Assembly (NCBI GenBank): GCA_017893485.1
Contig: CM030364.1
Location: 208,617,384 to 208,681,383, forward strand
DNA: 64,000 nt
Direction of reading: 5' to 3'
Source of the DNA: Hemerocallis citrina
Taxonomy: Eukaryota > Streptophyta > Magnoliopsida > Asparagales > Asphodelaceae
Both the position numbers and the translations under genes were made by a program. Shown here piece after piece: positions 30,752-41,814 of this stretch. Numbering within the stretch: position 1 is the first letter of the stretch; every line of letters starts with the position of its first letter. The notes below the pieces were generated by a model that was given only the letters and a program-made list of their open reading frames with translations, was not told where the DNA came from and did no database searches.

Positions 30752-31669
30752 TCATGCCATGTATTGAACGGTTTGAAGATTCACATCCTCCTCTTGCGGT
30801 TCTATGCTCATCTCTATGTATGGCTTCGCTCTATGCCCGTTCACCTTAAATGTTTGATTCTTTTCCTTGCTATGAACCTCCAAAGCACCATGTGGAAAGA
30901 CTCTTGTGACAGTGTACGGCCCATACCATCTTGACATAAGCTTGCCTGGAAAAAGTCTCAATCTTGAGTTGTATATCAATACCTTCTGCCCTTCATAAAA
31001 CTCCTTCCTTGCTAGCTGTTTGTCATGGTACAACTTGGTTCTTTCCTTGTACAATTTTGCATTTTCATAAGCGTCATGCCTCAACTCTTCAAGCTCATTT
31101 AGTTGTAGTCTTCTTTTGTCACCTGCTTGTTTCATATCAAAATTGAACCTTTTGATGGCCCATTATGCTTTGTGCTCCGACTCAACTGGCAAATGACAGG
31201 CTTTTCCAAACACCAAACGGTATGGTGACATGCCAATGGGTGTTTTGTATGCGGTTCTATAGGCCCATAATGCATCGTTCAAGCGCAACGACCAATCCTT
31301 CCTCCTTGTGTTGACTGTCTTCTCCAAAATGCTTTTGATTTCTCTGTTGCTAATCTCCACCTGTCCACTAGTTTGAGGATGATATGGGGTGCCCACTCTA
31401 TGTGTGATACCATATTTCTTCATCAAAGAAGCAAATGGAAAGTTATTGAAGTGGCTACCTCCATCACTTATTATTGCTCGAGGTGTACCAAACCTAGTGA
31501 AAATGTTTTCCTGCAAAAACTTGACAACGACTTTGTGATCATTAGTTCTTGAGGGGGACAGCCTCGACCCATTTAGACACATAATCCACACCAACAAGTA
31601 TATATAAATAACCAAATGAGTTAGGAAATGGACCCATGAAGTCGATTCCCCAAACATCGAAAAGCTCAA
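30752..31669 (-). pseudogene. Integrase core and C-terminal domain of the Athila-type element, broken by frameshift and stop
   Basis: The integrase reading frame continues from the gag-pol frame after a one-base insertion in the A run near 31545-31549. The core has [31 protein letters not shown] and [21 protein letters not shown] stop at about 31163-31165, inside the conserved SEHKA-WAI segment, separates the C-terminal part (31135-30752). That part contains [20 protein letters not shown] and [19 protein letters not shown]. Two small lesions therefore disable an otherwise complete pol. Confidence 0.88.
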
Positions 31670-34600
31670 TTACTTGGATGTTTTGTAGTGGCATTTGATT
31701 TCTAGACGAGATATTCCCTGTCCTTTGGCACTTGTCACAAGTCCTGCAAAAAGAAAAAGCATCTTTGAATACTTTAGGCCAATAAAATCCAGATTGTAAT
31801 ACCTTGAGTGCTGTTCTTTTTGGTCCAAAATGTCCTCCACATGCATATTGGTGGCAATGTTGTAGAATACTCAATTTCTCTTCTTCTGCCACACATCTTC
31901 TTATAATTTGATCAGGGCAAAATTTGAACAAATAAGGATCATCCCAGTAGTAGTGCTTGCACATAGCCACCAGTCTCTTTCTTTCCTGACTTGTCATACC
32001 TGGAGGGAAAACATGAGCGGTTAGATAATTTACAATGTCAGCAAACCATGGAAAATTTGAGCAGTAAGATACCAGTCGACTGGTCCTGGTACCAGTCGAC
32101 TGTCCCGAGGATGAATTTATTTCAAAGAGATGTTCATCTGGGAAAGTCTCATTAAGTGGCTGCACAATTCGTTCTTCCTCCTGCAGTAGCCTGGACATGT
32201 GATCTGCAACAACATTGTCGCTTCCTTTTTTATCTTTAATCTCAAGATCGAATTCTTGAAGCAACAGCACCCATCTGATCAACCTAGGCTTAGCATCCTT
32301 TTTAGCAAACAAATATCTCAAGGCAGCATGGTCAGTAAAAACAATAACTTTAGAACCAATCAAATATGATCTAAACTTCTCTATAGCAAAAATAACAGCT
32401 AACATTTCTTTTTCAGTAGTGGAATAATTTAGCTGTGCATCGTTTAAAGTTCGAGAAGCATAGTAAATAACATGAGGTTTCTTATTGATTCGTTGACCTA
32501 AAACAGTCCCTAAAGCATAATCACTTGCATCATACATAAGCTCGAAAGGATGGCTCCAATCTGGTGCCATGACAATAGGTGCAGAAATGAGAAGGTTTTT
32601 CAATGTATTAAAAGCATTTGTGCACTCTTCTGTCCATACAAACTCAACATTTTTAGCCAACAAATCACAAAGGGGTTTGGAGATTTTTGAGAAATCTTTT
32701 ATAAATCTTCTATAAAACCCTGCATGTCCTAGAAAACTCCTAACACCCTTAACTGTAGTGGGAGGGGGTAGTTTTGATATTATGTCAATTTTTGCTTTGT
32801 CTACCTCTATGCCTCTTTTTGACACCACATGTCCCAACACAATACCTTGTTGTACCATGAAATGGCACTTTTCCCAATTCAGCACTAAATTGCATTCTTC
32901 ACATCTTTTAAGCACAAGCTGCAAATGGTTAAGGCATTCATCAAAACAAGATCCAAAAACACTAAAGTCATCCATAAATACCTCAATGAATCTTTCCACC
33001 ATGTCTGAAAATATACTCATCATGCATCTTTGAAATGTAGCTGGAGCATTGCACAATCCAAAGGGCATCCTCCTGTATGCAAAAGTACCAAAAGGACATG
33101 TAAAAGTGGTTTTTTCTTGATCTTCTGGAGCAATAGCAATTTGATTATAGCCACTATAACCATCTAAAAAACAATAATGACTATATCCTGCTAATCTTTC
33201 TAACATTTGATCAATAAAAGGAAGAGGGAAGTGATCTTTCCTGGTTTCATTATTCAATTTCCTGTAATCAATGCAAACCCTCCATCCTGTGGTCACTCTA
33301 GTAAGAATAAGCTCATTCTCTTCATTTGTCACCACTGTGACTCCACTTTTCTTAGGCACTACATGTATAGGACTTACCCATTTGCTATCTGAGATAGGGT
33401 AGATGATGCCAACATCTAGTAGCTTCAGAATCTCTGCTCTTACCACTTTCTTCATGTTCGGGTTAAGCCTTCTCTGTGCCTTCCTGCTTGGTTTTGCATT
33501 GTTTTCAAGGAGTATTCTATGCATGCATTTGGATGGACTTATTCCCTTGATATCTACGATGGTCCATCCTATTGCACTCTTGTGTTCTCGTAGTACCCTT
33601 AGCAGCTTATCTTCTTCCTGTGCACTCAGGTTCGCAGCAATTATCACTGGTAGCGTCTGGTTTTCACCCAAATATGCGTGCTTCAAATGATCGAGCAGCT
33701 GCTTAAGCTCTGGGTCTGTAAGTCTTGGTGCAGTCGACTGGTCTCTGGTAGTAGTCTGGACAGTCGACTGATCCCCTTCACCAGTCGACTTGTCCAGTGC
33801 ACCAGTCGACTTACCTGCAGAAACAAAAAGTTCATCAGTCACCAATTGTTCAAATGCTGGTGCAAACTTACCTGAGTGTGACTGTGAAGTGTCAAGGTAA
33901 TGTATTGTCTCCGCAATCTCCCAGTCATCAGATTCCTGTTCATTATTAGATAAAGTTAGAGATTGTGTAATTATGGCCTGTAATGGTTCAACACTATGTA
34001 CCTGAAATGTTTGATCAACAATATCCTGCACCACATCAACATTATAGCATTCATGATCATCATGTGGAAATTTTAGTGTATCAAACATTTTAAATTCAAC
34101 CTTCTCTCCATTTATTTTCATGCTTATGGTACCCTTTTTAACACAAATTTTTATATCAGCCGTACTCATAAAGGGCCTACCTAAAATGATTGGTAGAGAA
34201 GATGGCATTGAAGATTCCTCCATGTCTAACACAACAAAATCAGCAGGCAAAATGAAATCGTTTACCTGAACTAGGACATCTTCCAAAATACCTCTAGGTC
34301 TTTTGATACTGCGATCTGCCAATTGCAACGTGATGGATGTTGGTTGGAGTTCCCCCAATCCTAACTTTTCATAGATAGTGTATGGGAGAAGATTGATGCT
34401 TGCCCCCAAATCTAGTAGTGCTTTCTCAAAGAAGTGCTCTCCGATCCTACAAGGAATAGTAAAACTACCTGGGTCTTTTAATTTGGGGGGCAGTTTTCTT
34501 AGTAAGACAGCGCTTACTTCTTCTGTCAAGGCCACATCCTCCCTAACCTGAAATGTTCTTTTGTGAGTACAACATTCTTTCAAAAATTTAGCATACGAAG

Positions 34601-36254
34601 GAATTTGTTTAATAGCATCAAGTAGGGGGATATTAATTTCTACCTTTCTGAGAGTTTCAAAGATGTCAAATAAGTGTTGATCTTTCTTTTGTTTGACTAA
34701 CCTTTGAGGGAATGGTGGCAAAACTGTTCTTTCTTTTTCACTTACCTTGTTGGAACCCACAATTTTTGATGGTTGTTCCTCTTTTTCTTCGGTGTGTGTT
34801 CCAACTTTGTTGTCAATTATCTTACCACTTCTTAATGTTGTGACTGCCTTGAGCTGTTCTTGGCCTCCAGGGTTTGGTATAGTTTGTGATGGAAGTTCCC
34901 CTGCCTTTCGCTCGCTTAATTCTTTAGCAATTTGGCCAATTTGTGTTTCCAACTTCTGAATTGCTTGCCCTTGTTGGTTGCTTGTTTGATGTTGTTGTTG
35001 GAGCAATTGAAGAACGGTGGATTCAAAATCCAACTTCTTCTGTTCTTGTACTGGCCTATCCATCCCACTTCCCATTTGGAAGTTCCGTGTATGTCCTTGT
35101 GTGAATTGAGTCCCTTGATTATTCTGATTATTGCTCCATGAGAAGTTTGGATGGTTCCTCCACCCTGGGTTGTATGTGTTCGAGAATGGGTTGTTCTTTG
35201 GTGGAAAAACTCCTCGACCTACATAGTTTGCATGCTCCTGATCTGTGAAAGAAGACATAGGACAAGTATCAGTGGTATGATCTACATGAGAACAAATTGC
35301 ACAAATTTCATTTGTTTGATTTTTAACTCCACCCATCATAGACATTGCATTAACAAGCATATCAATTTTCTTATTCATGTTTACCATTTCCAATTGAATG
35401 TTATTGCTACTAGAAATTTCATAAACTCCCTGTTTTTTCGAAGGGCCCCTACTTGTTGAGAATTGTTGTGAATTCTCGCTGAGTTCTTCAAATAGTTCTA
35501 TAGCCTCTTCGCCGCTTTTCCTTATCAAGATCCCGTTGCAAGCTGAATCCACAATTGCCTTATTAGTATCATTTAAACCTTCATAAAAAGCTTGTACCTG
35601 ATCGTCTTTAGGCATGTTGTGTGTTGGACACTTGAGAAGTTTGTTCTTGAAATCCTTCCAGGCTTCGAAAAATAAGTCTCCATCCTTTTGTTGGAAGAGT
35701 TGAATCTCCCTTTTTAGTTGTTTGGTCTTTTGGGCTGGAAAGAATTCTTTTAAGAACTTTGTCGCCAATTGCTCCCATGAGTTTATTGATCCTGGTTCCA
35801 AAGAATTATACCATAGTTTAGCGTTAAGTTTTAAGGAAAAAGGAAACAATATTAACCTGATTTGTTCAGGGGTAAGCCCTTGGACGCTTTGTGTCCTGCA
35901 AAGATCGAAAAAATCTTGTAAATGAAGATGAGGCTCTTCATCAGGTCTGCCACTGAAATGGGGAACCATACTAAGTAACTGAGGAGATAGATGCATGTTC
36001 CCTGTGACATTTGGTTGATACGCAATGCAGGAGGGTTGTTCAATGTTCTTAGGCGTAAATTTATCCTGCATTGGTATGCAATTGGGTGTTTCTTCTGCCA
36101 TGATTTCTTGTGAGTGGGGTCTCTGAGCAGTCGACTGGGTTCGTGCAGCAGTCGACTGGTTGGTCGCAATCAGTCGACCTAACCTGTGCAAGGTTCGTTC
36201 TGTTTCTGCGTTAATTGGTAGTAGCTCTGGACGAAGTGATCTCCTTCCGTGCAT
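31542..36254 (-). CDS. gag-pol polyprotein of the Athila-type element: Gag, protease, RT, RNase H, integrase N-terminus
   Basis: The 1570-residue frame is open. Domains by residue: capsid ~100-265 ([20 protein letters not shown]), CCHC knuckle 318-331 ([14 protein letters not shown]), and protease ~600-715, with [11 protein letters not shown] in place of the usual DTG/DSG. RT spans ~930-1130 ([28 protein letters not shown] at ~1096) and RNase H ~1235-1350 ([20 protein letters not shown]). The integrase zinc-binding region starts at ~1470 ([18 protein letters not shown]), followed by the start of the core ([20 protein letters not shown]). The frame ends at a frameshift instead of its natural stop. 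QST/KST-rich linkers sit at ~31-45, ~815-845 and ~1383-1393, each coded by CAGTCGACTG repeats. The start at 36254 is the first ATG after the PBS leader. Confidence 0.93.
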   Translation of the reverse strand: MHGRRSLRPELLPINAETERTLHRLGRLIATNQSTAARTQSTAQRPHSQEIMAEETPNCIPMQDKFTPKNIEQPSCIAYQPNVTGNMHLSPQLLSMVPHFSGRPDEEPHLHLQDFFDLCRTQSVQGLTPEQIRLILFPFSLKLNAKLWYNSLEPGSINSWEQLATKFLKEFFPAQKTKQLKREIQLFQQKDGDLFFEAWKDFKNKLLKCPTHNMPKDDQVQAFYEGLNDTNKAIVDSACNGILIRKSGEEAIELFEELSENSQQFSTSRGPSKKQGVYEISSSNNIQLEMVNMNKKIDMLVNAMSMMGGVKNQTNEICAICSHVDHTTDTCPMSSFTDQEHANYVGRGVFPPKNNPFSNTYNPGWRNHPNFSWSNNQNNQGTQFTQGHTRNFQMGSGMDRPVQEQKKLDFESTVLQLLQQQHQTSNQQGQAIQKLETQIGQIAKELSERKAGELPSQTIPNPGGQEQLKAVTTLRSGKIIDNKVGTHTEEKEEQPSKIVGSNKVSEKERTVLPPFPQRLVKQKKDQHLFDIFETLRKVEINIPLLDAIKQIPSYAKFLKECCTHKRTFQVREDVALTEEVSAVLLRKLPPKLKDPGSFTIPCRIGEHFFEKALLDLGASINLLPYTIYEKLGLGELQPTSITLQLADRSIKRPRGILEDVLVQVNDFILPADFVVLDMEESSMPSSLPIILGRPFMSTADIKICVKKGTISMKINGEKVEFKMFDTLKFPHDDHECYNVDVVQDIVDQTFQVHSVEPLQAIITQSLTLSNNEQESDDWEIAETIHYLDTSQSHSGKFAPAFEQLVTDELFVSAGKSTGALDKSTGEGDQSTVQTTTRDQSTAPRLTDPELKQLLDHLKHAYLGENQTLPVIIAANLSAQEEDKLLRVLREHKSAIGWTIVDIKGISPSKCMHRILLENNAKPSRKAQRRLNPNMKKVVRAEILKLLDVGIIYPISDSKWVSPIHVVPKKSGVTVVTNEENELILTRVTTGWRVCIDYRKLNNETRKDHFPLPFIDQMLERLAGYSHYCFLDGYSGYNQIAIAPEDQEKTTFTCPFGTFAYRRMPFGLCNAPATFQRCMMSIFSDMVERFIEVFMDDFSVFGSCFDECLNHLQLVLKRCEECNLVLNWEKCHFMVQQGIVLGHVVSKRGIEVDKAKIDIISKLPPPTTVKGVRSFLGHAGFYRRFIKDFSKISKPLCDLLAKNVEFVWTEECTNAFNTLKNLLISAPIVMAPDWSHPFELMYDASDYALGTVLGQRINKKPHVIYYASRTLNDAQLNYSTTEKEMLAVIFAIEKFRSYLIGSKVIVFTDHAALRYLFAKKDAKPRLIRWVLLLQEFDLEIKDKKGSDNVVADHMSRLLQEEERIVQPLNETFPDEHLFEINSSSGQSTGTRTSRLVSYCSNFPWFADIVNYLTAHVFPPGMTSQERKRLVAMCKHYYWDDPYLFKFCPDQIIRRCVAEEEKLSILQHCHQYACGGHFGPKRTALKVLQSGFYWPKVFKDAFSFCRTCDKCQRTGNISSRNQMPLQNIQVIELFDVWGIDFMGPFPNSFGYLYILVGVDYVSKWVEAVPLKN

Positions 36255-36351
36255 CCACCAAAATCCTGTAACCTAAAAGAAAAACTTATTAATAAACTAA
36301 AAGAAAGAAAATAAAAACTTCCTACTGATCTGTAAGTTAAAATACTAGACA

Positions 36352-36370
36352 ATCCCCGGCAACGGCGCCA
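36352..36370 (-). other. Primer-binding site, tRNA-Asp (Athila-type element)
   Basis: Sense strand TGGCGCCGTTGCCGGGGAT, six bases inside the 5' LTR. It is complementary to the 3' end of plant tRNA-Asp(GUC). Confidence 0.9.
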
Positions 36371-36376
36371 AAAACT

Positions 36377-38028
36377 TGTTGTGCAAATCTAGGTACCTAA
36401 ATATATAGATAAAATTAGACACAAATTATAAACCTCGCAAGTGCACGAATCGTTAGAAAAGCGTAGCAATAGCAAGGGTCGATCCCACAGAGATTGTAGA
36501 CTTTAACTTACTAATCAATAAAAAGAATAAAAATCATAAAGAGTTGTTTGAAAGTCTAAAAGAAATAAAAAGATTAAAACTAAATTAAGGAATGTTGAAT
36601 CACAAATATTTATGAAGTAGTTGGGTTTAGATCTCCACCTATAGTTAGTAATGCTAAGTCACCTTCTGAATTTCTTCTTATTACTTATGTTTGTTCACTT
36701 TAAGGGCATGGTATCTACTCCTTAAAGTACTGTTTCCCTAGGCCAAGAATTAGGCATGGTATCTACTCTAATTCGTTTCTTTCATTAAGTCCTTAGCATG
36801 GTATCTACTAAGTTGTATTTAAGGAAAACATAAGATCAGTGGAAACGAACAAACACTCAAGGCTCTAGAAATTGGTATCAGATCTAGATCCCTTAAGTTG
36901 ATTGAACCAGGAACCCCTAAAGATTCCTTTGTTACAATTACGGGCACGAGATACGGGTCGTCTCAATATGCTCATATAACAGATTCAGATGAATGGTAAC
37001 ACAAACTTGATATTCTCAAGCTCTGTTTGTCAGTCGACTGGCTCTCACCTCAGTCGACTGCTCTCAGGCTTCGAGAACAAGTTTGGTTATCACAAACCTA
37101 TGTCAATTCAATCAGATTCAATCAATAAGTAAAATAGAAGAATTCAGGAGAACATAGCACTACATAACTACGGCTTCAATCTACCCAACTATGAAATTTA
37201 GTTCCACATAATAATAGTTTTATTAATCAACGAATTCGAATACATGATCAACATTAAAGACTAAAGAGAAGAGAAATAAACTAATGGAGTCCGGCAATAA
37301 GGTCGACTGGCTGTCACACAGTCGACTGCCTTCGAATACTGGATCTTCTCTCTCCTTCTTCGATGCTGATAGAATGATGCCTCTTGTTGATTTGACTTGA
37401 TGGTTTGCAACTCTGTGATTCGGTGGTGGATGATGGGGAGATGACGAGAGTCGAGCGAGAGGGCCTGCGATATCTCTTGACTGATATTTATAGAGCGCGG
37501 CTGAAGAATTAGGGTTTTGCCCTTTTTCAGGAAAGTCCTTCTTTATTTGATTTGGTGATTTATATCTTTCTCTTTTCTTCTTTCCTTCCTTATCTGTTAA
37601 CCACGTGCTCTTGGAAATCCCCAGTCTCTAGATTTGATTTGCATAAATCTGGATTCAGATAGATTTGAAATTAGATTTGGATGAATCTTCGAATATCTTA
37701 TCTGTTTACTCCGCCGCAGACCAGTCGACTGCCTCTGGATGTAAGTCGACTGTGTCGAGACTTTAGTATTTTCATGATTCATCAGCCCAGTTGACTTGGT
37801 GTGTAAACTTGATTCCCTGTCCAGTCGCCTGTAAGCATGATCAGTCGACTGATCTCCTGCAGTTTCCTGTGTTTCATCCTTGCAATCCTGAATTTGCTTC
37901 GTTTTGCTGTTATAGACTGTTTCCTATGGAAAAGAGAAAATAAGAGTTAAATACCACATATAGAGCTTTTAAATGTCTAATTGCACTAAAGTTATTGCTC
38001 TAAAATGTGAATAATATTGTGTTCATCA
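36377..38028 (-). repeat. 5' LTR of the Athila-type element
   Basis: The LTR is 1652 bp and nearly identical to 28090-29741. TATAAATA is at 37485-37492. Palindromes CAGTCGACTG start at 37031, 37051, 37319, 37722 and 37842. One near-copy is changed to CAGTTGACTT near 37797. Confidence 0.95.
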
Positions 38029-38033
38029 GAGAA
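38029..38033. repeat. Target-site duplication of the Athila-type element (GAGAA), right copy
   Basis: Second copy of GAGAA. The pararetrovirus-like leader resumes here. Confidence 0.92.
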
Positions 38034-38284
38034 GAAGAGCACCACTCATAAAACTAGTTGAAGGTGAATAACTACAGCATCCATGGCTTTCGCTCACGCA
38101 GCCTAAAGATAAATGTTTTACTACATGGCCTAATTAAACAAGCCTAAGAACAAGAACAAGCATTTATTTTCATAGCTAGCTTAACCAACATGAAGGACAT
38201 TACTCCTCCATCCTAATCCTAAACTACAAGGAATAGTTTAGAGATTATACCTGATCGAGAGAAGAACTCTGAATCCTTTGCCAA
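38034..38284 (-). other. Leader of pararetrovirus-like unit 2, 5' part
   Basis: Matches 22980-23227 of unit 1. It is non-coding leader directly downstream of the PBS. Confidence 0.65.
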
Positions 38285-38296
38285 GCTCTGATACCA
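38285..38296 (-). other. Primer-binding site, tRNA-iMet (pararetrovirus-like unit 2)
   Basis: Sense strand TGGTATCAGAGC, at the same distance from the terminal repeat as in unit 1. Confidence 0.85.
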
Positions 38297-38304
38297 GTTT
38301 AGAG

Positions 38305-38564
38305 TGACAGCAAGAAAGGAGAGATAGAACATAAAAGGAAAGATTTTATTCAGTAGTAGTAGTAGCAATCACTAGGAAAGCTCTGCCTTAACACACACTA
38401 TGGTCTCTCCTTATATAGGGGGAGAGATGGCTTAGGATACAAGCTAAAGGACTAAAGGAAACTTAGGCTACAAGTTAACTTAGTGTATAAGTTAACTTGG
38501 CGTACAAGCTATAGGAAACTTACTAAGCAAGTTTCTTACACATATGGACAAACAACTTTACACA
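38305..38564 (-). repeat. 5' terminal repeat/promoter of pararetrovirus-like unit 2
   Basis: This 260-bp homologue of 23248-23548 carries TATATAAG (reverse complement of 38410-38417) and AATAAAA (reverse complement near 38344-38350). Similarity to unit 1 stops at sense TGTGTAAAG, where (TA)n sequence begins. That supports this point as the outer end of the unit. Confidence 0.7.
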
Positions 38565-38667
38565 TATAATAATATATATAATAATATATTGTTGTATATA
38601 TATTTATAATATATTATTGTTACATATATATTATTATTATATATATTTATTATATTATTATTTTAGT

Positions 38668-38715
<48 letters not shown>
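38565..38715. repeat. AT-rich tract and (TA)n microsatellite
   Basis: Irregular AT-only sequence ends in an uninterrupted (TA)n run at about 38674-38715, directly abutting a hairpin MITE. Confidence 0.9.
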
Positions 38716-38717
<2 letters not shown>

Positions 38718-38882
38718 GTAAAAGGGATATGAGCAACTTGCTCATTTAGTAAATGAGCAATTGATTATGTGGCATGCATGTGATACATTGGGCAACTACC
38801 CTTTTAAGGATTTTCCAATCACATTTATGCCACATCATCAATTGCTTATTTCTAAATGAGCAAGTTGCTTATACCCCTTTTC

Positions 38883-38885
<3 letters not shown>
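38716..38885. mobile_element. Hairpin MITE in (TA)n, copy 1
   Basis: The 170-bp unit has ~50-bp imperfect terminal inverted repeats (outer ends GGGTAAAAGGG and CCCCTTTTCCCC). It encodes nothing. It is flanked by (TA)n on both sides. A second copy with about 90% identity by eye lies at 41598-41769, also between (TA)n tracts. Confidence 0.8.
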
Positions 38886-38946
<61 letters not shown>

Positions 38947-39100
38947 TATTATAATAATCTATTATTATTATAATATGTATTATTGTTATTATATATTACT
39001 ACTATATATTATTATATATATTATTATATAATTTATTATTATTCTAATAATTTTTTTAATATATAATTATAATAGATTATTATTACATATATATTATTAT
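38886..39100. repeat. (TA)n microsatellite and AT-rich sequence
   Basis: (TA)n at 38886-38945, then AT-only sequence with ATT/ATA motifs to about 39100. No feature beyond low complexity. Confidence 0.9.
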
Positions 39101-39837
39101 TTTTTAGTGAGTTGTGATCTATATCTCTAATGCGTTCATATAAGCTTGTGGTGCTAGTTGCCCGTAGGGACTTGCTTGTGTGTTTCTATTACCCGTTGTG
39201 GCTTAGATTTGAGGCTGTACCCCACTATAAATCCACGGTGTGGGAGTGTGATGCCAGAGATGTTAGATTCAAAGCACAAAAAAATACTATGACGCCGGTG
39301 ATTCTAGAAATAGTCGAAGCACAAAAAGAGTTAAAGAAATACCTATTGCTGTAAGAGCTTAGCCATATCAGAAATCCCTTATAATGATTACTATAGTAAG
39401 TGCTTTATGAAAACAAGAAATCTTTTGAAAAAGATCGTTTATTATAGCTTAGCTAAACCAACATGTTTCAAATATCATGGATGACTTCTTATTCTATCCA
39501 GTAGTAAAACCTACAATACTCTACAGAGTAAATGAGAATACAAACGATGTGATAAAACCAACCATAATATATCCAACAAAAAAAATAAAAAGAGAAGAAA
39601 ATGTTCAACCTTCTCCTACAAGCCTTTTGACTAATCTTCAAGAAAAAAGGAACATTTCCTCTAAAGAAGAAGAAATTCATCTTGAAAAGGAAACTTATTC
39701 CAAAACAAATATTATTACTCAGAATGAACAAGATATTTTTCCTTCTACAATGGAAGATAAAAGTCTTAAAAAAGTTGGAAGTGATCTCTCTCTTTCTAAT
39801 AAAAGATCTGATTGTATAGAATCAGAAACAGAGTCTA
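39101..39837 (+). pseudogene. Second-type pararetrovirus-like copy (plus strand): leader, short ORF and variant downstream ORF
   Basis: The leader and short ORF (39130-39354, to the shared TAA after KKYLLL) match units 1 and 2. Just after the common CCAACATG the sequence diverges. In place of the coiled-coil polyprotein a different frame starts at ATG 39477 (MDDFLFYPVVKPTILYRVNE) and stays open to the junction near 39837. The product is Lys/Glu/Ser-rich with no domain I recognise. The copy is truncated by a tail-to-tail junction with the minus-strand copy. Confidence 0.65.
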
Positions 39838-41412
39838 AATTAATGTATGTATTGTGATTTTTTTGTATTCTGGAAAACTAAGTGTAATAGGAATGTAGAT
39901 TTGTAACTCAGCCTTTAGGCTCAGATTTATTGCATTGATATTTAGAGATTCTTTTTCAGAATCCTGTACAACTTTATTTTTGCATAAGGAAGATAATTCA
40001 TATACATAGGAATTTATGTTTACATGAATTTCCTCTCTTGTTTGAATATTCATACTGTTACTAGGTAATTCATATTTATAGGAATCTATATGAATTCCTT
40101 TGTCTGCTTGAATATTCATGCTATTTCTAGCAAGTTCTTTTTGTTGACAATCCTGATATGGATTTTCTGGTGTATGTCTGAAGACAATAGAATTTGCTAA
40201 CTCTTTGTTAATATGAGAGTAAGTTATCTCATTATCAACTTCTGAGTTAAGTAACTCATCGTCAATTTGTAAATTTGTTAACTCAATATTTTTCTGTTCG
40301 TTAGAACCTTCAAAATTATTTGAGTCAATAGCGATGGAATCTCCATGCTTAGTTGAGTTTTTCGAGTCAGCAGACTCTGATGATTTTTGCTCGAAAGAGC
40401 TAGAATCTTTTTGCTCAGTAGAGCTGGAGTTCTTTTGCTCAGTGGAGCCTCTGAAATTATTAGAGTCTATAGACTCTGTTTCTGATTCTATACAATCAGA
40501 TCTTTTATTAGAAAGAGAGAGATCACTTTCAATTTTTTACGACTTTTATCTTCCATTGTAGAAGGACAAATATCTTGTTCATTCTGAGTAATAATATTTG
40601 GTTTTGAATAAGTTTCCTTTTCAAGATGAATTTCTTCTTCTTTAGAGGAAATTTTCTTTTTTTCTTGAAGATTAGTCAAAAGGCTTGTAGGAGAAGGTTG
40701 AACATTTTCTTCTCTTTTTAATTTTTTTGTTGGATATATTATGGTTGGTTTTACCACATCATTTGTATTCTCATTTACTCTGTAGAGTATTGTAGGTTTT
40801 ACTACTGGATAGAATAAGAAGTCATCCATGATATTTGAAACATGTTGGTTTAGCTAAGCTATAATAAACGATCTTTTTCAAAAGATTTCTTGTTTTCATA
40901 AAGCACTTACTGTAGTAATCATTATAAGGGATTTCTGATATGGCTAAGCTTTTACAGCAATAGGTATTTCTTTAACTCTTTTTGTGCTTCGACTATTTCT
41001 AACAATACCAGCGTCATAGTATTTTTTTGTGCTTTGAATCTAACATCTCTGGCATCACACTCCCACACCGTGGATTTATAGCGGGGTACAGCCTCAAATC
41101 TAAGCCACAACGGGTAATAGCAACACACAAGCAAAGTCCCTACGGGCAACTGGCACCACAAGCTTATATGAATGCGTAGAGATGTAGATCACAACTCACT
41201 AAAAAAATTATGACAACATCGGAGACGAAGAGCACAACTCACAAAACTAGTTGAAGGTGAATAACTATAGCATCCATGGCTTTCGCTCACACAGCCTAAA
41301 GATAATTGTTTTACTACATGGCCTAATTAAACAAGCCTAAGAACAAGAACAAGCGTTTATTTTTATAGCTAGCTTAACCAACATGAAGGAGATTACTCCT
41401 CCATCCTAATCC
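39838..41412 (-). pseudogene. Second-type pararetrovirus-like copy (minus strand): leader, short ORF and longer variant ORF
   Basis: The leader (41412-41170) and short ORF (about 41161-40952) match the other copies. The variant ORF starts at ATG 40829. It is open to about 40490, frameshifts near 40520, and continues in another frame to a stop at 39835. The translation is a Ser/Glu-rich linker (SSSTEQKDSSSFEQKSSE type) and then repeated blocks of the kind SMNIQ...IHV/IHI...YELPS. The linker resembles that of the first-type polyprotein, but the rest does not. No RT or protease is reached before the copy ends. Its 5' side stops at (CA)n/(TA)n sequence. Confidence 0.65.
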
Positions 41413-41413
41413 T

Positions 41414-41446
<33 letters not shown>

Positions 41447-41531
41447 CATATACATACATATGTATGCATATGTACATATGTATGTATATGTATATATACA
41501 TACATATGTATGTATATGTACATACTGTATG

Positions 41532-41597
<66 letters not shown>
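41413..41597. repeat. (CA)n, (TATG)n and (TA)n microsatellites
   Basis: (CA)n at 41413-41441, an irregular TATG/CATA stretch to about 41536, and (TA)n to 41597. Open frames here are the usual YIYIYI artefacts. Confidence 0.9.
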
Positions 41598-41602
<5 letters not shown>

Positions 41603-41767
41603 AAGGGGATATGAGCAACTTGCTCATTTAGTAAATGAGCAAGTGATTGTGTGGCATGCATGTAATACATTGGACAACTAACCCTTTTAAGGATTTTCCA
41701 ATCACATGCATGCCACATCATCAATTGCTTATTTACTAAATGAGCAAGTTGCTCATACCCCTTTTCC

Positions 41768-41769
<2 letters not shown>
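41598..41769. mobile_element. Hairpin MITE in (TA)n, copy 2
   Basis: 172-bp relative of 38716-38885 with the same terminal inverted repeats, in the same plus-strand orientation and again between (TA)n tracts. Confidence 0.8.

Positions 41770-41810
<41 letters not shown>
41770..41810. repeat. (TA)n microsatellite
   Basis: An uninterrupted run that separates the MITE from the inverted-repeat element starting at 41811. Confidence 0.9.

Positions 41811-41814
<4 letters not shown>

Larger units (their letters stand above)
28090..38028 (-). mobile_element. Ty3/gypsy element of Athila type, young insertion
   Basis: The 9939-bp element has 1652-bp LTRs (TG...CA), a tRNA-Asp PBS, one long gag-pol frame and a PPT. 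A perfect 5-bp TSD flanks it. By eye the two LTRs differ at about 13 positions (~0.8%). The clade is suggested by the Gag region ([19 protein letters not shown]), the LDLGAS protease site, the [11 protein letters not shown] motif and the tRNA-Asp PBS. It has no env-like ORF: 29742-30751 is non-coding. One frameshift and one stop break pol. Confidence 0.92.

Noticed and set aside
38774..39031. YIYIYI-type open frames, also at 41374-41847, 45316-45549, 47208-47390 and 52932-53185
   Set aside because: They are translations of (TA)n microsatellites.
38716..41769. One large inverted duplication covering both MITEs and both second-type viral copies
   Set aside because: The viral copies are inverted, but the two MITEs read the same way on the plus strand, so the outer parts are not mirror images. 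Only the inner arms are inverted.
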